From Eumeta japonica (lineage: Eukaryota; Arthropoda; Insecta; Lepidoptera; Psychidae), in NCBI GenBank assembly GCA_005406025.1, contig BGZK01000012.1, forward strand, positions 1,178,001 through 1,242,000: a DNA stretch of 64,000 bases, given 5' to 3'. The notes beneath the pieces are model-generated. The model searched no databases, had not been told where the DNA came from, and worked only from the letters and a program-made list of their open reading frames with translations. Below are positions 1 to 12,900 of this stretch, in pieces. The first letter of the stretch is position 1. Every line of letters starts with the position of its first letter. Both the position numbers and the translations under genes were made by a program.

Positions 1-254
1 AAATCAAAAAAAAAAAATTTCATGCTTATCTTGGCATCTTAACAAAAGTTTTAAGCATGGTTCTGAGAAAAAAAAAATTTTTTTAATCACTCCAATATAG
101 GTACACAAGGCAGGCAGAGACCAATGATTAACATATTAACACGTACCAAATGATACGATCTTTGCATATTCTTGTTTCACAAACATATATATCTTGTTTG
201 GTTGGTGTTAAGGAATAAGTTGCATTGAGTTAATTTCTATGTATTTACTTTTAG
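1..254 (+). other. intron of mRpL11 (left edge of window)
   Basis: AT-rich non-coding sequence that ends in a splice acceptor (tacttttag at about 246-254) directly before the first mRpL11 exon seen here. It is read as intron because the exon at 255 starts in the middle of a codon. Nothing else was recognised in it. Confidence 0.6.
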
Positions 255-1594
255 GTAAAGAAATATGTGGTAAGGTGACATTGAAACATGTTTATGAGAT
301 AGCAAAAATTAAATCACAAGACCCGACTCTGGATTGGAAGCCTTTAAAGGAAGTATGCAATATGATTATTTCTACAGCAAGATGTTGTGGTATACAAGTT
401 GTCAAAGAACTTGACCCTAAGGTAGGTGTCTCTTACTTTTTCTATATTTTAAATTTCATCTTCCATTTAAAATTATTAAATATTTTTTTCTAGTGTGAAT
501 GTATTTTTGGTAAATACAATTGCTTGGACTCCAAAATATTAATTTAGATTTTTAGTATTTTATATTTCTTATTTATTAAATTAACTTATTTTCAGCATTA
601 TCATAATATTTAGATATAAGGCTCTTCACAATCTGAGTAGAGCATAATTTCTTAATTAATTTTACAAATAGTTTATTCTATGCCAAAAAATTAGGTCTGA
701 TACAAACTATTGAATTATTATTTTGAGTTTGAGAAAAGTGACTTTTACCTCATTATTAAATTTCTTAATTAAAAAAACTGGCAACTTAATTAAAAAAGCC
801 AGTGTGAGTGGGACTGCAATACTAGTATTTCGGGTAAATATCTAAAAGAAATTATTTTCATTAATTCATTTGCATATTCTGCACAAAACTCATTAAAACT
901 TATCTTATTTTTAATTATTGTGTTTTCCTTAAGATTGCACTTTTATCACGCAAAGTTTGTTGTTTGAATGTATTACTTACAGCTTTTACGATAGAGCAAA
1001 TATGAAAATGATAAACTTATATGCACTAAATGTGCACTCACATAGTTTGTTTAGACTGGACATTTAAATGAACCGAAACAAAGCAAAAGAAATTAATATC
1101 ATTAATTCATTGCAGATTATTACCACGGGCCCTACTCACACTTGGTCGATTTTATCATTTCCTTTAAGTTTGTAGTTTGATTCTTGTGTCTGTTAGTGTT
1201 TTTATGACAGAACAAAAATAAAATAATAAACTGATATACATTATATATGTATTTTATGCTGGACATTGAAACTAAGTGAAGAGGAACAAACTATAGAATT
1301 ATTATGTTTTTTTTTGTAATTCATAAGTAATGAACTCTTTCATATATTGTTTTAAATTTTAGGCACAGTGGTTTCAAAGATTAGAGGACTGATCAATTTG
1401 CATTTTTTTTCTTAAATAACTTTAAAGTTAATTAGTTTTAAAAAAACTGATTTATTGACTTTATATAATATTAAATGTTAATTTATTGATTTAGGGAATA
1501 TGAAGAGTTTTTAGAAGAACGGAAGAAAGTGGTTGAAGAACAAAAGAAAGAATTACAAGAAAAGAGAGAAGCTAAAATGTTAAGAACTGCTTAG
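255..1594 (+). CDS. mRpL11: mitochondrial ribosomal protein L11, last two coding exons (5' part outside window)
   Basis: A structural protein of the large subunit of the mitochondrial ribosome (uL11 family), acting in organelle translation near the GTPase-associated centre. The first exon is 255-421. It begins 2 nt into a codon, reads GKEICGKVTLKHVYEIAKIK and continues to GIQVVKELDPK, then the donor gtaggt. This matches the C-terminal half of insect mRpL11. The last exon reads EYEEFLEERKKVVEEQ and ends KREAKMLRTA, with the stop at 1592-1594. The charged helical tail and its ending are typical of insect mRpL11. The intron (422-1494) is AT-rich. One oddity: joining 421 to the AG acceptor at 1493-1494 leaves one extra G (1495) and breaks the frame, while reading from 1496 restores the expected protein. 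This may be an indel, an assembly error in the GGG run, or an unusual acceptor. Neighbour: tail-to-tail with NANP. Identity is confident; the junction is not. Confidence 0.88.
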
Positions 1595-3938
1595 TTATTT
1601 AGTCAGTAGTTATAAGTAGATACAGAATTATTGGAATTAAAACACATAAATTAAATACATCTATTTATTTATGAAAATAGAATCATGATCACAAAAATTG
1701 CTTCTGAAAAAATACAGCATTGAAATTTAAAATATTCATTCCCTTCATAGCATTATTTGACTTAATGCCTAGTTTTATCACATTTAACGTCATACTGAAT
1801 TTAATTAATTGTAAAACAGCATATAATAATTCATAATACAACCAAATAACCCTACATATGTAGTACTTTTCAATAAATTAAATCAATGTTTTGATTAATT
1901 CACTTCTAGGGGATTAACGAAAATAAAACATGCAGTTTTCTTATAAACTATTAAATTATGACTTACAGTAAACAAAACATTATAATATTTATAAGACAAA
2001 AGAATACTGTAGACCTATGAGAAGTCTAAGATGGGTTGGTATATTAAATGGCTAGTAAAAAAATAACAAATATAAAATATACACTTCTGTGTAACATCTT
2101 AATTTAGTATCACATTTGACAGTCTATGTGGTGATATTATACAACGTAAGTACAAGGCAAGATGCTATAAGTCTAAACTACCTCAGTGTTAATACTACGT
2201 ATTATAGTTACAATATATACAGTTTGTATTATAAAAAATACTTATAAAATTAAAAAAAAAAGCTAACCAAAACATAGTGTGGATTTTAAAGAAACTAAAA
2301 CGTTACTATGTATGTAACCAAAGCTAAGCGAGTTATTATTTTTCTAAAAAAAAAATTGCATTATAATGACTGCAGTTTGTTGTTTTTAATTTTAAAAATA
2401 ATTGAAGGAATATGCAGTTACTTGTGTTTTTTTTAATATACAATTGACATGATTGAATACAAATAGACACGACTTCTCTTTTACATCAATTTTGCCAAAG
2501 ACACTTTAATCATTGAATCTAAAGTTTCTCAGCATATTGCAATAGAAGAATATCTAACTTTGGACAAAGCTGTTCCATACGGATTCAGCTGTCAACTGCT
2601 AATAAAGACGTACTTTGCAATTTCTAAAATTAAGATCCACATCATATTTCTGAAAAACAAATAAACTTAATGTCAAACTCTTCTTTTTGTTAAATGAAAG
2701 ATAGGAATTGTGCATATTTGTAAAAGATGCATGATTAAACCACCTGTATATAAAATTTGTATTTAGAATTATTTACATAGCAAACAACGTTATAATTTTT
2801 ATATATTAATCAAATAGCAGTTAAAATTTTTATTTTTGTGCACTGTAACACTAATTTGAGCCAACTTTTTAAAACTACAATGATCATTATGATAGATAAA
2901 CAAGATAAGAAAATTCTGAGGTAGCCCTGACTGATATTAAAATGATAGCAATTTGTTAAAAGTATTGAGATGAAAAAACCATGAACATTTTACATATTAA
3001 AGAGATTTGCCTAGTACTTTCAGATCTATCTCTATGAATGTGACAAGTATTAATTCAAACCGTCAAAATTGTACATTTGATAAAAGAACAATTTGAACAT
3101 ATGTCATAGTTTCAATTGTTTGTAAGTGTGGCACATGTATTTTTTGTATTATTTTAACGAATTTTTTGTACTTTGAATATTGCAACTAACACTCATTCAA
3201 TATCTAAATCCAAAACTCTAACACTTACCATAATAGCATCTAGTAGCACTCTACAATTTACACTTTATAATAGAATTGTTATATATACTGTATGTACATA
3301 TTTTAATTATCAATTTAAGAACTTAAAATGTACTTATGGATAACTAAATATCACCAATTCAAGATCAGAGGGTTAAATTAAAAACATAACCGTCAAAATG
3401 TTTCTTACACATGTCCCACGACGACAGATCAAATGAGGATATCCTAGTCGAGGAAAATAAACATAGCATTTAACAGGAACAACCTTAGTCAATCTAAATC
3501 TACCTAATCTTATGAAATTTCTCATCATAAAATGGTTGCTATTTAATGAAAACAGAACTAGTTTGGCACTATGAATGAACTACAAAAAATAACAAAAATA
3601 TAGATTTAGAATTCAAAGTATTGTCATCAATTATCTTTTTGCATTAACAGTATATAGAATCTGGAAAACTATCAAATATGTGTGATTGATGTCATATCTA
3701 TATAAATTTAAAGTCTAACACCGTCTCTAAAAGAAATATAGAAATATATACACAATAATTTAATATTGTCTATTTAGAATGGGAATGACAATAAATTCCA
3801 ATAAGTATATTGGAGTGTTCTTAATGATTTTAGCAGCTGATGACCATTTCATATAAACAAGTACAAAATTATAATATTCATTCCCCTTCCGTGATCAAAT
3901 GGATAATTACTAAAGTTCATACTCTAGTATGTGGCATA
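1595..3938. other. AT-rich intergenic spacer between convergent mRpL11 and NANP
   Basis: About 2.3 kb between the stop codons of two converging genes, so it should contain both 3' UTRs and poly(A) sites. An ATTAAA lies shortly after the mRpL11 stop (about 1650), and TTTATT on the + strand at about 2829-2834 is a possible AATAAA for NANP. Neither assignment is secure. No coding potential or recognised repeat was seen. Confidence 0.5.
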
Positions 3939-6900
3939 TCAGCATGCATGTTGTGTCTCCACCATTCTCTTCATCTTGGGAGAACCAGGTAATACTTCAG
4001 GGAGTTCTGTGACCTTGTCAATAGTGTAGTCTGGTAAGTCAGTTGTTTCCTCTAAATCTTCTTTGGTGAGAGGAATCCAGACAGTACCCCCTAATTCTGC
4101 TTCTTTACCACCTTTGATATCAGTTTCAAGTTTATCCCCGACCATGATGCAATGCCTTGGTTCGACGTTAAGCAACTTGCACGCCTCCAAAAAGATGTGG
4201 TGGTCAGGCTTCTCCCAAGGCAGGTCTCCGGAGACCAGCACACAGTCGAAGAAGCGTTTGAGCCCCAGCCTCTCGACCTTCTGCCATTGGGCCCGTGATG
4301 GCCCGTTCGTGATCAGACCGAGAAGATAATCCTCCCTGCCACCAACTCACCTTTATAGCTTTATACTGAAACTCGATTTGGTGATCAGTATGCATAAAAC
4401 GACCTTGCACCGTAAATTTTTAATAACAATAAAAAATGAAAAGTTTTACATGTAACACAAATGGTGCAAAGTAGTTATCTTAAATGTAAATGCTTCAATT
4501 ATAATTTTTTATATTAAATTATATCTGAAACAGTGTTTTTATAACTAGCTGTTGTAAGACTATGTTGATTAATTAATTTTACTGTAAGTAAATTCTAAAT
4601 AAATTGTTACAAGTTATTTATTATTATTTATCAACATAGAACTTACATTATTTTAATAACAAAAGAGATATTTTCAGTTTCGTTTTTAGTTTTGTGCAAT
4701 TTCAACACAAACTGGATGAAGGAGTTATGAAGGTGAAGTGAAATAAAAAAATATCTCTCGTATTATTTTAAAACTTGAGGTAATGTGTTTACCTTCAGTA
4801 TGTAGTACTTCCCTCATACATTTTTACATATATAATTTGAAAAAAGTGTTGCGCACGCAGCGCCCCTGAGTTTAGTCACTCGTTGAGCAACAACTGAACT
4901 GTTGAAAAACAAGTCAACATTAGCATCAACATGCGTCATAAGCCATTATCAAGTTGTTGTGAAGGATATTGCGATGTTTTAATACAAAATGATGTTGCAA
5001 ATACATTTCAATTAGAATATATTACCTTCACAATAATTTGATATCGGCTTAAACATGACATCGATTCTGAAATTTCATACTGAATTTGGTTTCATAGTTT
5101 TATGTGGCATGCTAGACATGAAGTTGGTTTTTTTTTAGTATAAAATAAAAAGTATGACAATGATAATTGATGAAAATGATAAGATAAAACACATCACCAC
5201 ATAATACCATGCAAAAACAATTATTATCTGATTGATAACACTATAGTACAGGCTTTAAAGTCTACTGTATATTTTTATATAAAAATAATATACTTTTTAA
5301 GTAATAATGAAATTATTTGTTTAATAATATGCTTTTAAAAAGGTTTGGTGCCTGTGCTATATGTGAAAAATATGGGTGATGATAGAATTCTCTTTTTTTT
5401 TTGTATAGGTATATAAATGAAGTGAAAAAATTATTGAACAAAAGCAAAAATCTCTCATACACCCACACACATACAGTTCTAGAGGCAGACTTTCAAACAT
5501 ATAGACCAAAATTATGAAGAGATATTTATATGACATATTTGCAATACTTTTTGAACGTTAAGGAAAATTATTGTCATAGTAAATATTTCACCATAACTGT
5601 CTAAGAAATAATATATATAAACCTTTTATACCTCAATGTTTCTAATAGATGTTCTACTTCTGGTGTTAAGGCCAAACATTTGAACCTTAAGTTTAGCCAT
5701 CTGGTCGAAATCTCTCCTGTGCAAAAGAGTAACATTGTTAGCTTTTTGCTATCAAAATAAATAAAAAAATGGTTGGAATTTGCTAATTCTAAATGCTATA
5801 ATGATTGTTCTTATGCTTGATTTGCTATATTAATATATATTTAATGATATTAATGACGTAAAGCTGATAATATCAGTAAAGTAGACAGCTTCATTTTATA
5901 ATTATTATGGTAAGATAAGAAATTGCTTATGCCTGATAAGTAAATGAATAATTACAAAATGTAACGTAAATGTTTGGCTGATAATTTTATGCCTTGACAT
6001 TGGACAATGAACTTTAAAAAATTTCGTCAGATTTTTAGAGATAAAAATACTAAACATTAACAATTTGTAAAATAATTAACAAAATAAATTTAACGCTTTT
6101 CAGTAATTGCATAAAAATTATTTTAAAAAATTGGGTAAGACTGTTTTACCTCACCTTGTAGCATGATTCAATTTAGGTACTTAATTTAATTCAAGATTTA
6201 TGCCTCCCAATTTTAAATAAAATAATTGTAGTATGACATTTTTCTGCAGTGGCATGATATAAATCTGGCTCATTTTAATAATTGAATTTCATTAAATAAT
6301 TTGAATTAACATGTGTATTGTTCAGAATTCCTTGGAATACCTATATGACTTCATAAAATGAGTGAAAATATATTAGTATAAGAGCCAGAAGAAATAGCAT
6401 ACCCTGATCATTCAATAACACCTCCTTATTTTCAATTCAACCCTAAAAAAATTGATGGCAGCTTTAAATGCATATTACTAAGAAATGAAAATACAGTTAT
6501 ACTACACCAAATATACTACATCCTACACCATATTATATACCATATTCTGCATACTACACCAAATATAATAAGAGTCACTAGCAAATAGTTACTTGTAAAT
6601 GCTAGGTTGTTCTAAAATAGAATGAAGACCTTGCAACTGAATAGAAAACACCCATTAATATTAAATTTGATTGCAATCTTTGAACATTCTGGAAATAGGG
6701 ATATATACACACAAGCAACAGCCGTTGTTTATATTATGACAACATCCAAAAATAAACTGTGGGACTTTCATCATCGCTAATGTGGGGAAGAAATCGTGAG
6801 ATACGAAATGAGTTGGAATTTAGATGTAGTGAGTGCTTATTTATAGTACATATTTATCATTTTGCAAAATGCATTTAGTAATTAGTATTAAAGTGGAGAG

Positions 6901-9900
6901 AAAAAATAATTATTAATCACACAGTGGAAAAAACCTATGAACTGTAATATGTTTTGAATAAAGATAACTTTAAGAAATTATGTATTATGTAAAGCGGATT
7001 TTGTAAAGTTAAGTACTTATATCAATTGTTATTAGGGAAAAAAGTTTTTTCTTTTTCTACAAGTAAAAAGTTGCAGTAAAATCTCTTTGGTTGTGCTGTT
7101 TATATCTGGCTAGTTTTGATGCCATTAAATAGATGATATAAAAAAAGAAAAAAAAAAAGGTAAAAATGGTGTCCAGCCATTTTTCTATTCTTTTTTTGTC
7201 CACCAAAATGAATGACTCTAATTTAGAAATCAATATATTTTATAGTTTTATTACAAAAAAGGGAACAATGCGACATGAATCACAAAATAAATTTTGTGAT
7301 ATTTATGGATCTAATACAGTGTCCAATACATAGCTTCGATTGACCTGTTATGGATAAAGTTCATACCATTTTGGAAAAAGTAGAACAAGATTGGTATATT
7401 CGTACTTACGACATAGCTGGAGAGCTGGGAATTGCCCACAAAACAGTTTTGAGATTTTTAAAAAAAAAGTTAAACTTATAAAAAATACAAAACATACTTG
7501 GATCACACACAAGCTCATTGAAAGAAATCTAATGAATCGTGTACTCATTTGTAATTCTCTATTGAAACTTTATTAAACCAAACCGTTTTTGAAAAGATTG
7601 ATCAACGGTGTTAAAAAATGGATTACTTATGACAAGAATGTGTGAAAAACATCATGGTCAAAAGGCAAGCAAGCTCCAGACTATAGTGAAACCCATATTA
7701 ACTCACAAAAATTATTGTGGTTCAGCATATATTGTTTTAAAAAATTGATTTATTTTCCATCCTTTTGATGAATTAAAGTCCTAAGCTCAAGTTTCCTGTG
7801 AATAACTGGTGAAAATTCATGTAGTAGTTTTGGAGATGAGGGTGTTCAAACAGATAAAGTTTTAAAAAATAGTCATGCATTGTTACACTCTACATCATTT
7901 GCGATCACTTTTTAGCAAATATTTTCAAGGTAGAGATAAGACGGGCTCTACAGTTCTGCATGTGTATAGATGAAACAATTTTTAAAATATTTTATGCCTA
8001 AAATCTAACTTAATTATTATATACTTTAAAAAACCACCTTATGAAACTTGAATTATGTACGTGGTAAGATAGAACTATATTATTGTTTGCTCATTAAAAG
8101 TAATTAATAGTAAATATTATATTAAGTAATGATATACTGACTGGCGATATGTCTGTAGTTTTTGGGCAAAGCATTGGTCCAAAGCAGCATCGGCCATTCG
8201 TTGAGCCCGTATCGCTCGTCATCCGGCAGCGCGCGGAAGTTGCGAAGGAAAGTCGCCGCGCTCTCCACCGCTTCGGTGTGAGACAGGCCATATTCATTCT
8301 TGAGAACTTCGACTAGTTGTTGATTTTCATTTTTTTTTGCAACTTACATTATATTGTATATAGAAATGTGTTATTATCATATAAAGGGATATTAAGGAGA
8401 AAGTGTCTGCATACGAAAAAAATATTTGTAACTTGGTGTAAGTTATTTAATTGAAACTACATATTTCATTAGTTTGATTTATTTCTGTAAGTAATATTCT
8501 AGTTGTAACTAAAATATAAATCCAATTAATAATCCAACCATATTATAAAGTAACTTTCAAAAAAAAAACCTTTGAAATTGAATAATGTATTGAATAAAAA
8601 GGATATCAAATTATAAAAATTGATATAAAATCGAGTCTGGTAATTTTTAGCTGGTATTGACTCCAAAAATAATTGACTTGAAAGCGCTTTTATTTTTTTT
8701 TGAAAATCATTCTATTTCAACATCTTTACCTAACTTTTATTCATGACAAACCAATCATAAAAATATGTATAAGATTGGTTAGTTGGTTTTTTTTTATGGA
8801 GAAAGTAGAATAAACTGATCACAGTCCTAAATTTTCCAGCGGTGGTAATGATAATCATTTCACGGTCCTACATTATTTAATTAGAGAACGAGCATCTTTG
8901 GATTCACAATTTCATTAGTCCATCGAATAAGTCGGTAAGTTATCAAGACTTACAAGTTCAGTTTTTTCGTCCATCTCACCGAAAAGTGGTAGAAATTAAC
9001 TAACTAAAAGTCATGTAAGCTATTATTTTAAGTTTTTGTCCTTCCTTTGTGAATCTCCAGTCTAACGATCCTTACACTTTTGTTAAAGTTCACCTGTAAT
9101 GTAGCTTTTAGTCATATGAAAACCTCAGAAGAAATAGAATTGCCAGATTTAATATGAAGCAAATTATTAAATTAGTCACATGAACAAGCACAGTCAGAAC
9201 TCATACTATTGTAAAATTTGCTTCATCATCTAATTTACTTATTTTCAGTAACTATAATCAGATTATCCTTATTCATTACAATAGTTGTATACAGAAGTTA
9301 TATAATCACACATAAACCAATTCACCATACTTATATTCTTATTGCTAGAGTACCAACATATTGCCCTTTTGTTCCATAGTAAAGTTCTGTAGTAACTTAT
9401 AGAATTGACATAATAATTTTCATTCGATCTACGTATTCATGCTGTTTGTTGTTAAGGAGCTCCATTATATACCTTTATACTCCATGTTCAGCCCAGTTCA
9501 GCTCGTTCATGACCTATCTCATTTTGGAATCATTATAAGCTTAACAATATTTCAAACACTAGATTTCTTAATCGATTTTGAGGAGTTTCCTGGTTTTTCT
9601 TTAACGTCAAGGTTCAATACTAATGAAATTGAAATAGGACCTCTGTGGAGTTATAATGAATCCAATGCACGAGGAATCATTGAATTGATTCATAAATAAA
9701 GAAGTTATGTGCGAAAATATACAGAAAAAATATATACTATACAGACAAATAGAGAACCTCCTCCTTTTATTGAAGTTAGGTTAGGTTAAAAACGACAGTT
9801 ATTCCTATTCTCTACTCTTCTTTTCAAGCAAATGCATTTTTTTGTTTTAAAAAAGGTAGTTCCGCCTATAAACACTAACAGAATGAATTACCATACCAAT

Positions 9901-12900
9901 AGCATGTTGACATTTGGGTAATAGGAAGCAAGGTGTAATGCTCTTAATATAATTTACCAATATCTATAAGAAACTTTATGAAGTATAAAAATACTACATG
10001 AAAACTAAGTAATACTACACCAAGTAAACATATGAAAACTAAATGAATAATTTAATTTTCAAAGCGATGCTGATAACATCTATTTATTTTTATTACAGTA
10101 TTGACTTATGCTTGTGGTTTCATGGTAGATGTGGAAATTCAGATCTTCAATGAAAAAACCTCAATCAAGAATCCTATTCCTATAATCAATTCTGATTTTA
10201 ATTTATCAATTTTAATAGCTTTCTTTCATGTATATACTCCTTCAGTTTCCTTCTCAATCCTTATTTTTCTCCCACAACTCTTTTCCTTTCCAAGCAAACA
10301 GGCAAATAAATTTTGCTAGTGAAATAAAAATAAGTAATTAGCAAACATTTTTTTCTCTCTACAATTTGTTTCTATTATTTTGGCAATATATATACATATA
10401 TAGTTTATATTTATTAGAAGACACACAAATAAAGAGATAGACAAACAATGCCTACATTTTATGTTCTGTACTCCTAGATAATTTCATGAAAATTGGTTCT
10501 CTTTATAATGATAAATATACAAACACACATATGTAAACAAACAGTAGTATACATTTTACATAACTTTGTTCCATCTGTAGAATTTCATTACAATTAGTTT
10601 ATCTACAGTAGTATTATAAGATATACGGGTAAGTAAATAAACAAGAGTATCCCTAAATGGTGACCCAGCATAGAAGTTATCACTGTCAAGTACTTTTCAC
10701 ATGACACATGCTAGGCAAAAATCAAAAAGAATGTGACCTTAATCATATTATATAATGATTCTTTTTCCAAAGAAATATGATACTTTATACGAAGAGAAGG
10801 AAATTCAATTCCTAATGCATTTATTTGTCATATGTCACTAATAGTAAATTCTAATTGCTGCAGTCTATGCCTCTATAAGAAGGTGAACGAGGAAGCGTCT
10901 GTGATTCAGAAATAGAAAACTCAGGTCAATGATCTAACATTTCCTTCTAGTATGAGAAAGTTCAGTCACCTGTTGGCACAGCTCCTATGCATTGTAACTG
11001 TCTATTAAATAGATGTTTGACAGTATTATATTGCATAAATAAGCAAATAATTAAAATTCAGTGGTAGATGAGAAATATAAAAAGTTGTTATATTAAAAAT
11101 TTATTTTCTTTTAACTAGTTTCACATAGGTACAATCAATGAAATATTATATAGCATTTTATACATCAAGATAACAGCTTTATGTAGTATTTTAAGAACAG
11201 TTGAAAATTAGGACAAACAAACATTGAAACTGTTATTTAAGTACACAAGAAAAATAAGAATACAAAATAATATTACGATTTAGTATCACTGAACAAATAT
11301 TTAATCACCAAAGAGCTTCTTGCCGAGCTCCATTAATCGGTGGTTACGACACATTTTTAAGGCTCCCGCTTTTTTAAGGACCGGAATAACACTCTCATTG
11401 GAGTCTACCAGTCTACAGAGAAAATCTTCAAAGGCAGACTTAACATTAGGTGGTAATGTGCCTATTTTGACTTTGGTAAGCATTTCCGTGATACCTCCAG
11501 CCCAGCCACTTTCGATGGCAAACTCTGATATCCAAGACACAATGGTCAGGACTCCACTCATTGTTTGCATACCAAGGAACCACAGATCGGCAATCTCGCT
11601 CCAATACTCCTTGTAAGTCATTGAAACTACTAATGCTGTAGGATCATTTGATTCATCAATAGTGTATGCATCCCATAAAAATCTTATTGTCGATTGAATA
11701 TATCGGCATATAGAAAAGTCGTTCTTTTTTACTTTATTAGCTTGTTGTTTAAGAAGTAACAATCCCAATACTGCAAGGTGGCCATGTAAAACAAGATTCT
11801 CCGGAATATCTTTCAGTTCTGGTAAGTTGTTAAATATAAACTTCAGTAAGGTATTGAATAAGATGCTGTTTTCAACTACTTTAGGAGCTAACACTGTAAG
11901 GTTCATAAATATATTGCAAAGACTGACCATGGCAGCCCGAGAATCTTTCATATCTTCCAGTAATTTAGGATCTAATTCGGGTTCAGGTTGAGTTTTAACT
12001 TTGCCTCTTTCAGATTTGGGAATAGGCGGTTTTTTGTAATGAACAATAGACCAATGAAAGTTCATCGCTTCATAGAGGATATCTTCTTGTTTCAAGGACA
12101 GTACAATATCTCTCGCTTTATCTTCCACAACCAGATGACAAAGAGCAGGTAGCATCAGTCGCAATAAATCAATCTGACCTAACAAATTTGTATCTGCATC
12201 CATGGATTCTCCTTCAGATTTACATTTTTCTGCCAGTTTTCTTGCTCGAAAAGCATGGAAGGAATCGTTTGCTAGAGAGAAGATGAATGGTAGGAGAGCA
12301 TATATTTGATCTCTCATAGCGGTAGTTTCCTGAGCTATCCAGGCTACTAAGACTCTAACCATTGCACAGACAAATACCTTTTCATTATCAGGTAATTTGT
12401 CTCTGTTTTTGTCATTAGATACTTTGGTCAAAATTGAAACAACAGCATTGAATGCACCCTTCAGACTAGTGTAAACAGACTGCTTCTCCTTCTGTTCTAA
12501 ATCAAGTTGATCTGTTGCCATGTAGTTAATGGCCAACTCTAAGACTATAAAACAAGATGTAACCAATTCTGCATTAGCGAACGCCTGTTTAAAGCTTCTG
12601 TCTTCAAGCTGCATTCTAACTTCAATTGCACAAAGTTGAAGTAGCAAGAGGAAAAATTTTCTAGGATTTTCTTCATCTGTTAAAGTCCATTCTATTCCAA
12701 GTAAATCAACTGTGTTTGCAGCGAGTTTTAAGGCAGGATCTCTTTGATTTTTACCTATCTTGCTAGTAAGGATATCATTTAGAGCTTTGTAAATACTAAG
12801 GGGCCAAGTCTCTTCAGATGATTGTGGTAATACTGTAGTTTTATTACAGCTATACAAGAGTGCACTTAGAATAGAGGCAAGTTCAAATTTCCTTTCTGAT

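Noticed and set aside
1364..1392. Possible alternative mRpL11 exon after an ag acceptor (reads AQWFQRLED then stop)
   Set aside because: Gives a truncated, non-family C terminus; the 1496-1594 exon matches the known tail.
4350..4410. Open stretch ending at a gtgagt donor just upstream of NANP exon 4
   Set aside because: NANP exon 3 (5716-5632) joins exon 4 exactly in phase and matches the family without it; the peptide does not resemble the phosphatase.
9439..10319. Open frames of 86 and 72 codons in NANP intron 1
   Set aside because: No domain, AT-driven amino-acid content and no splice signals that support them.
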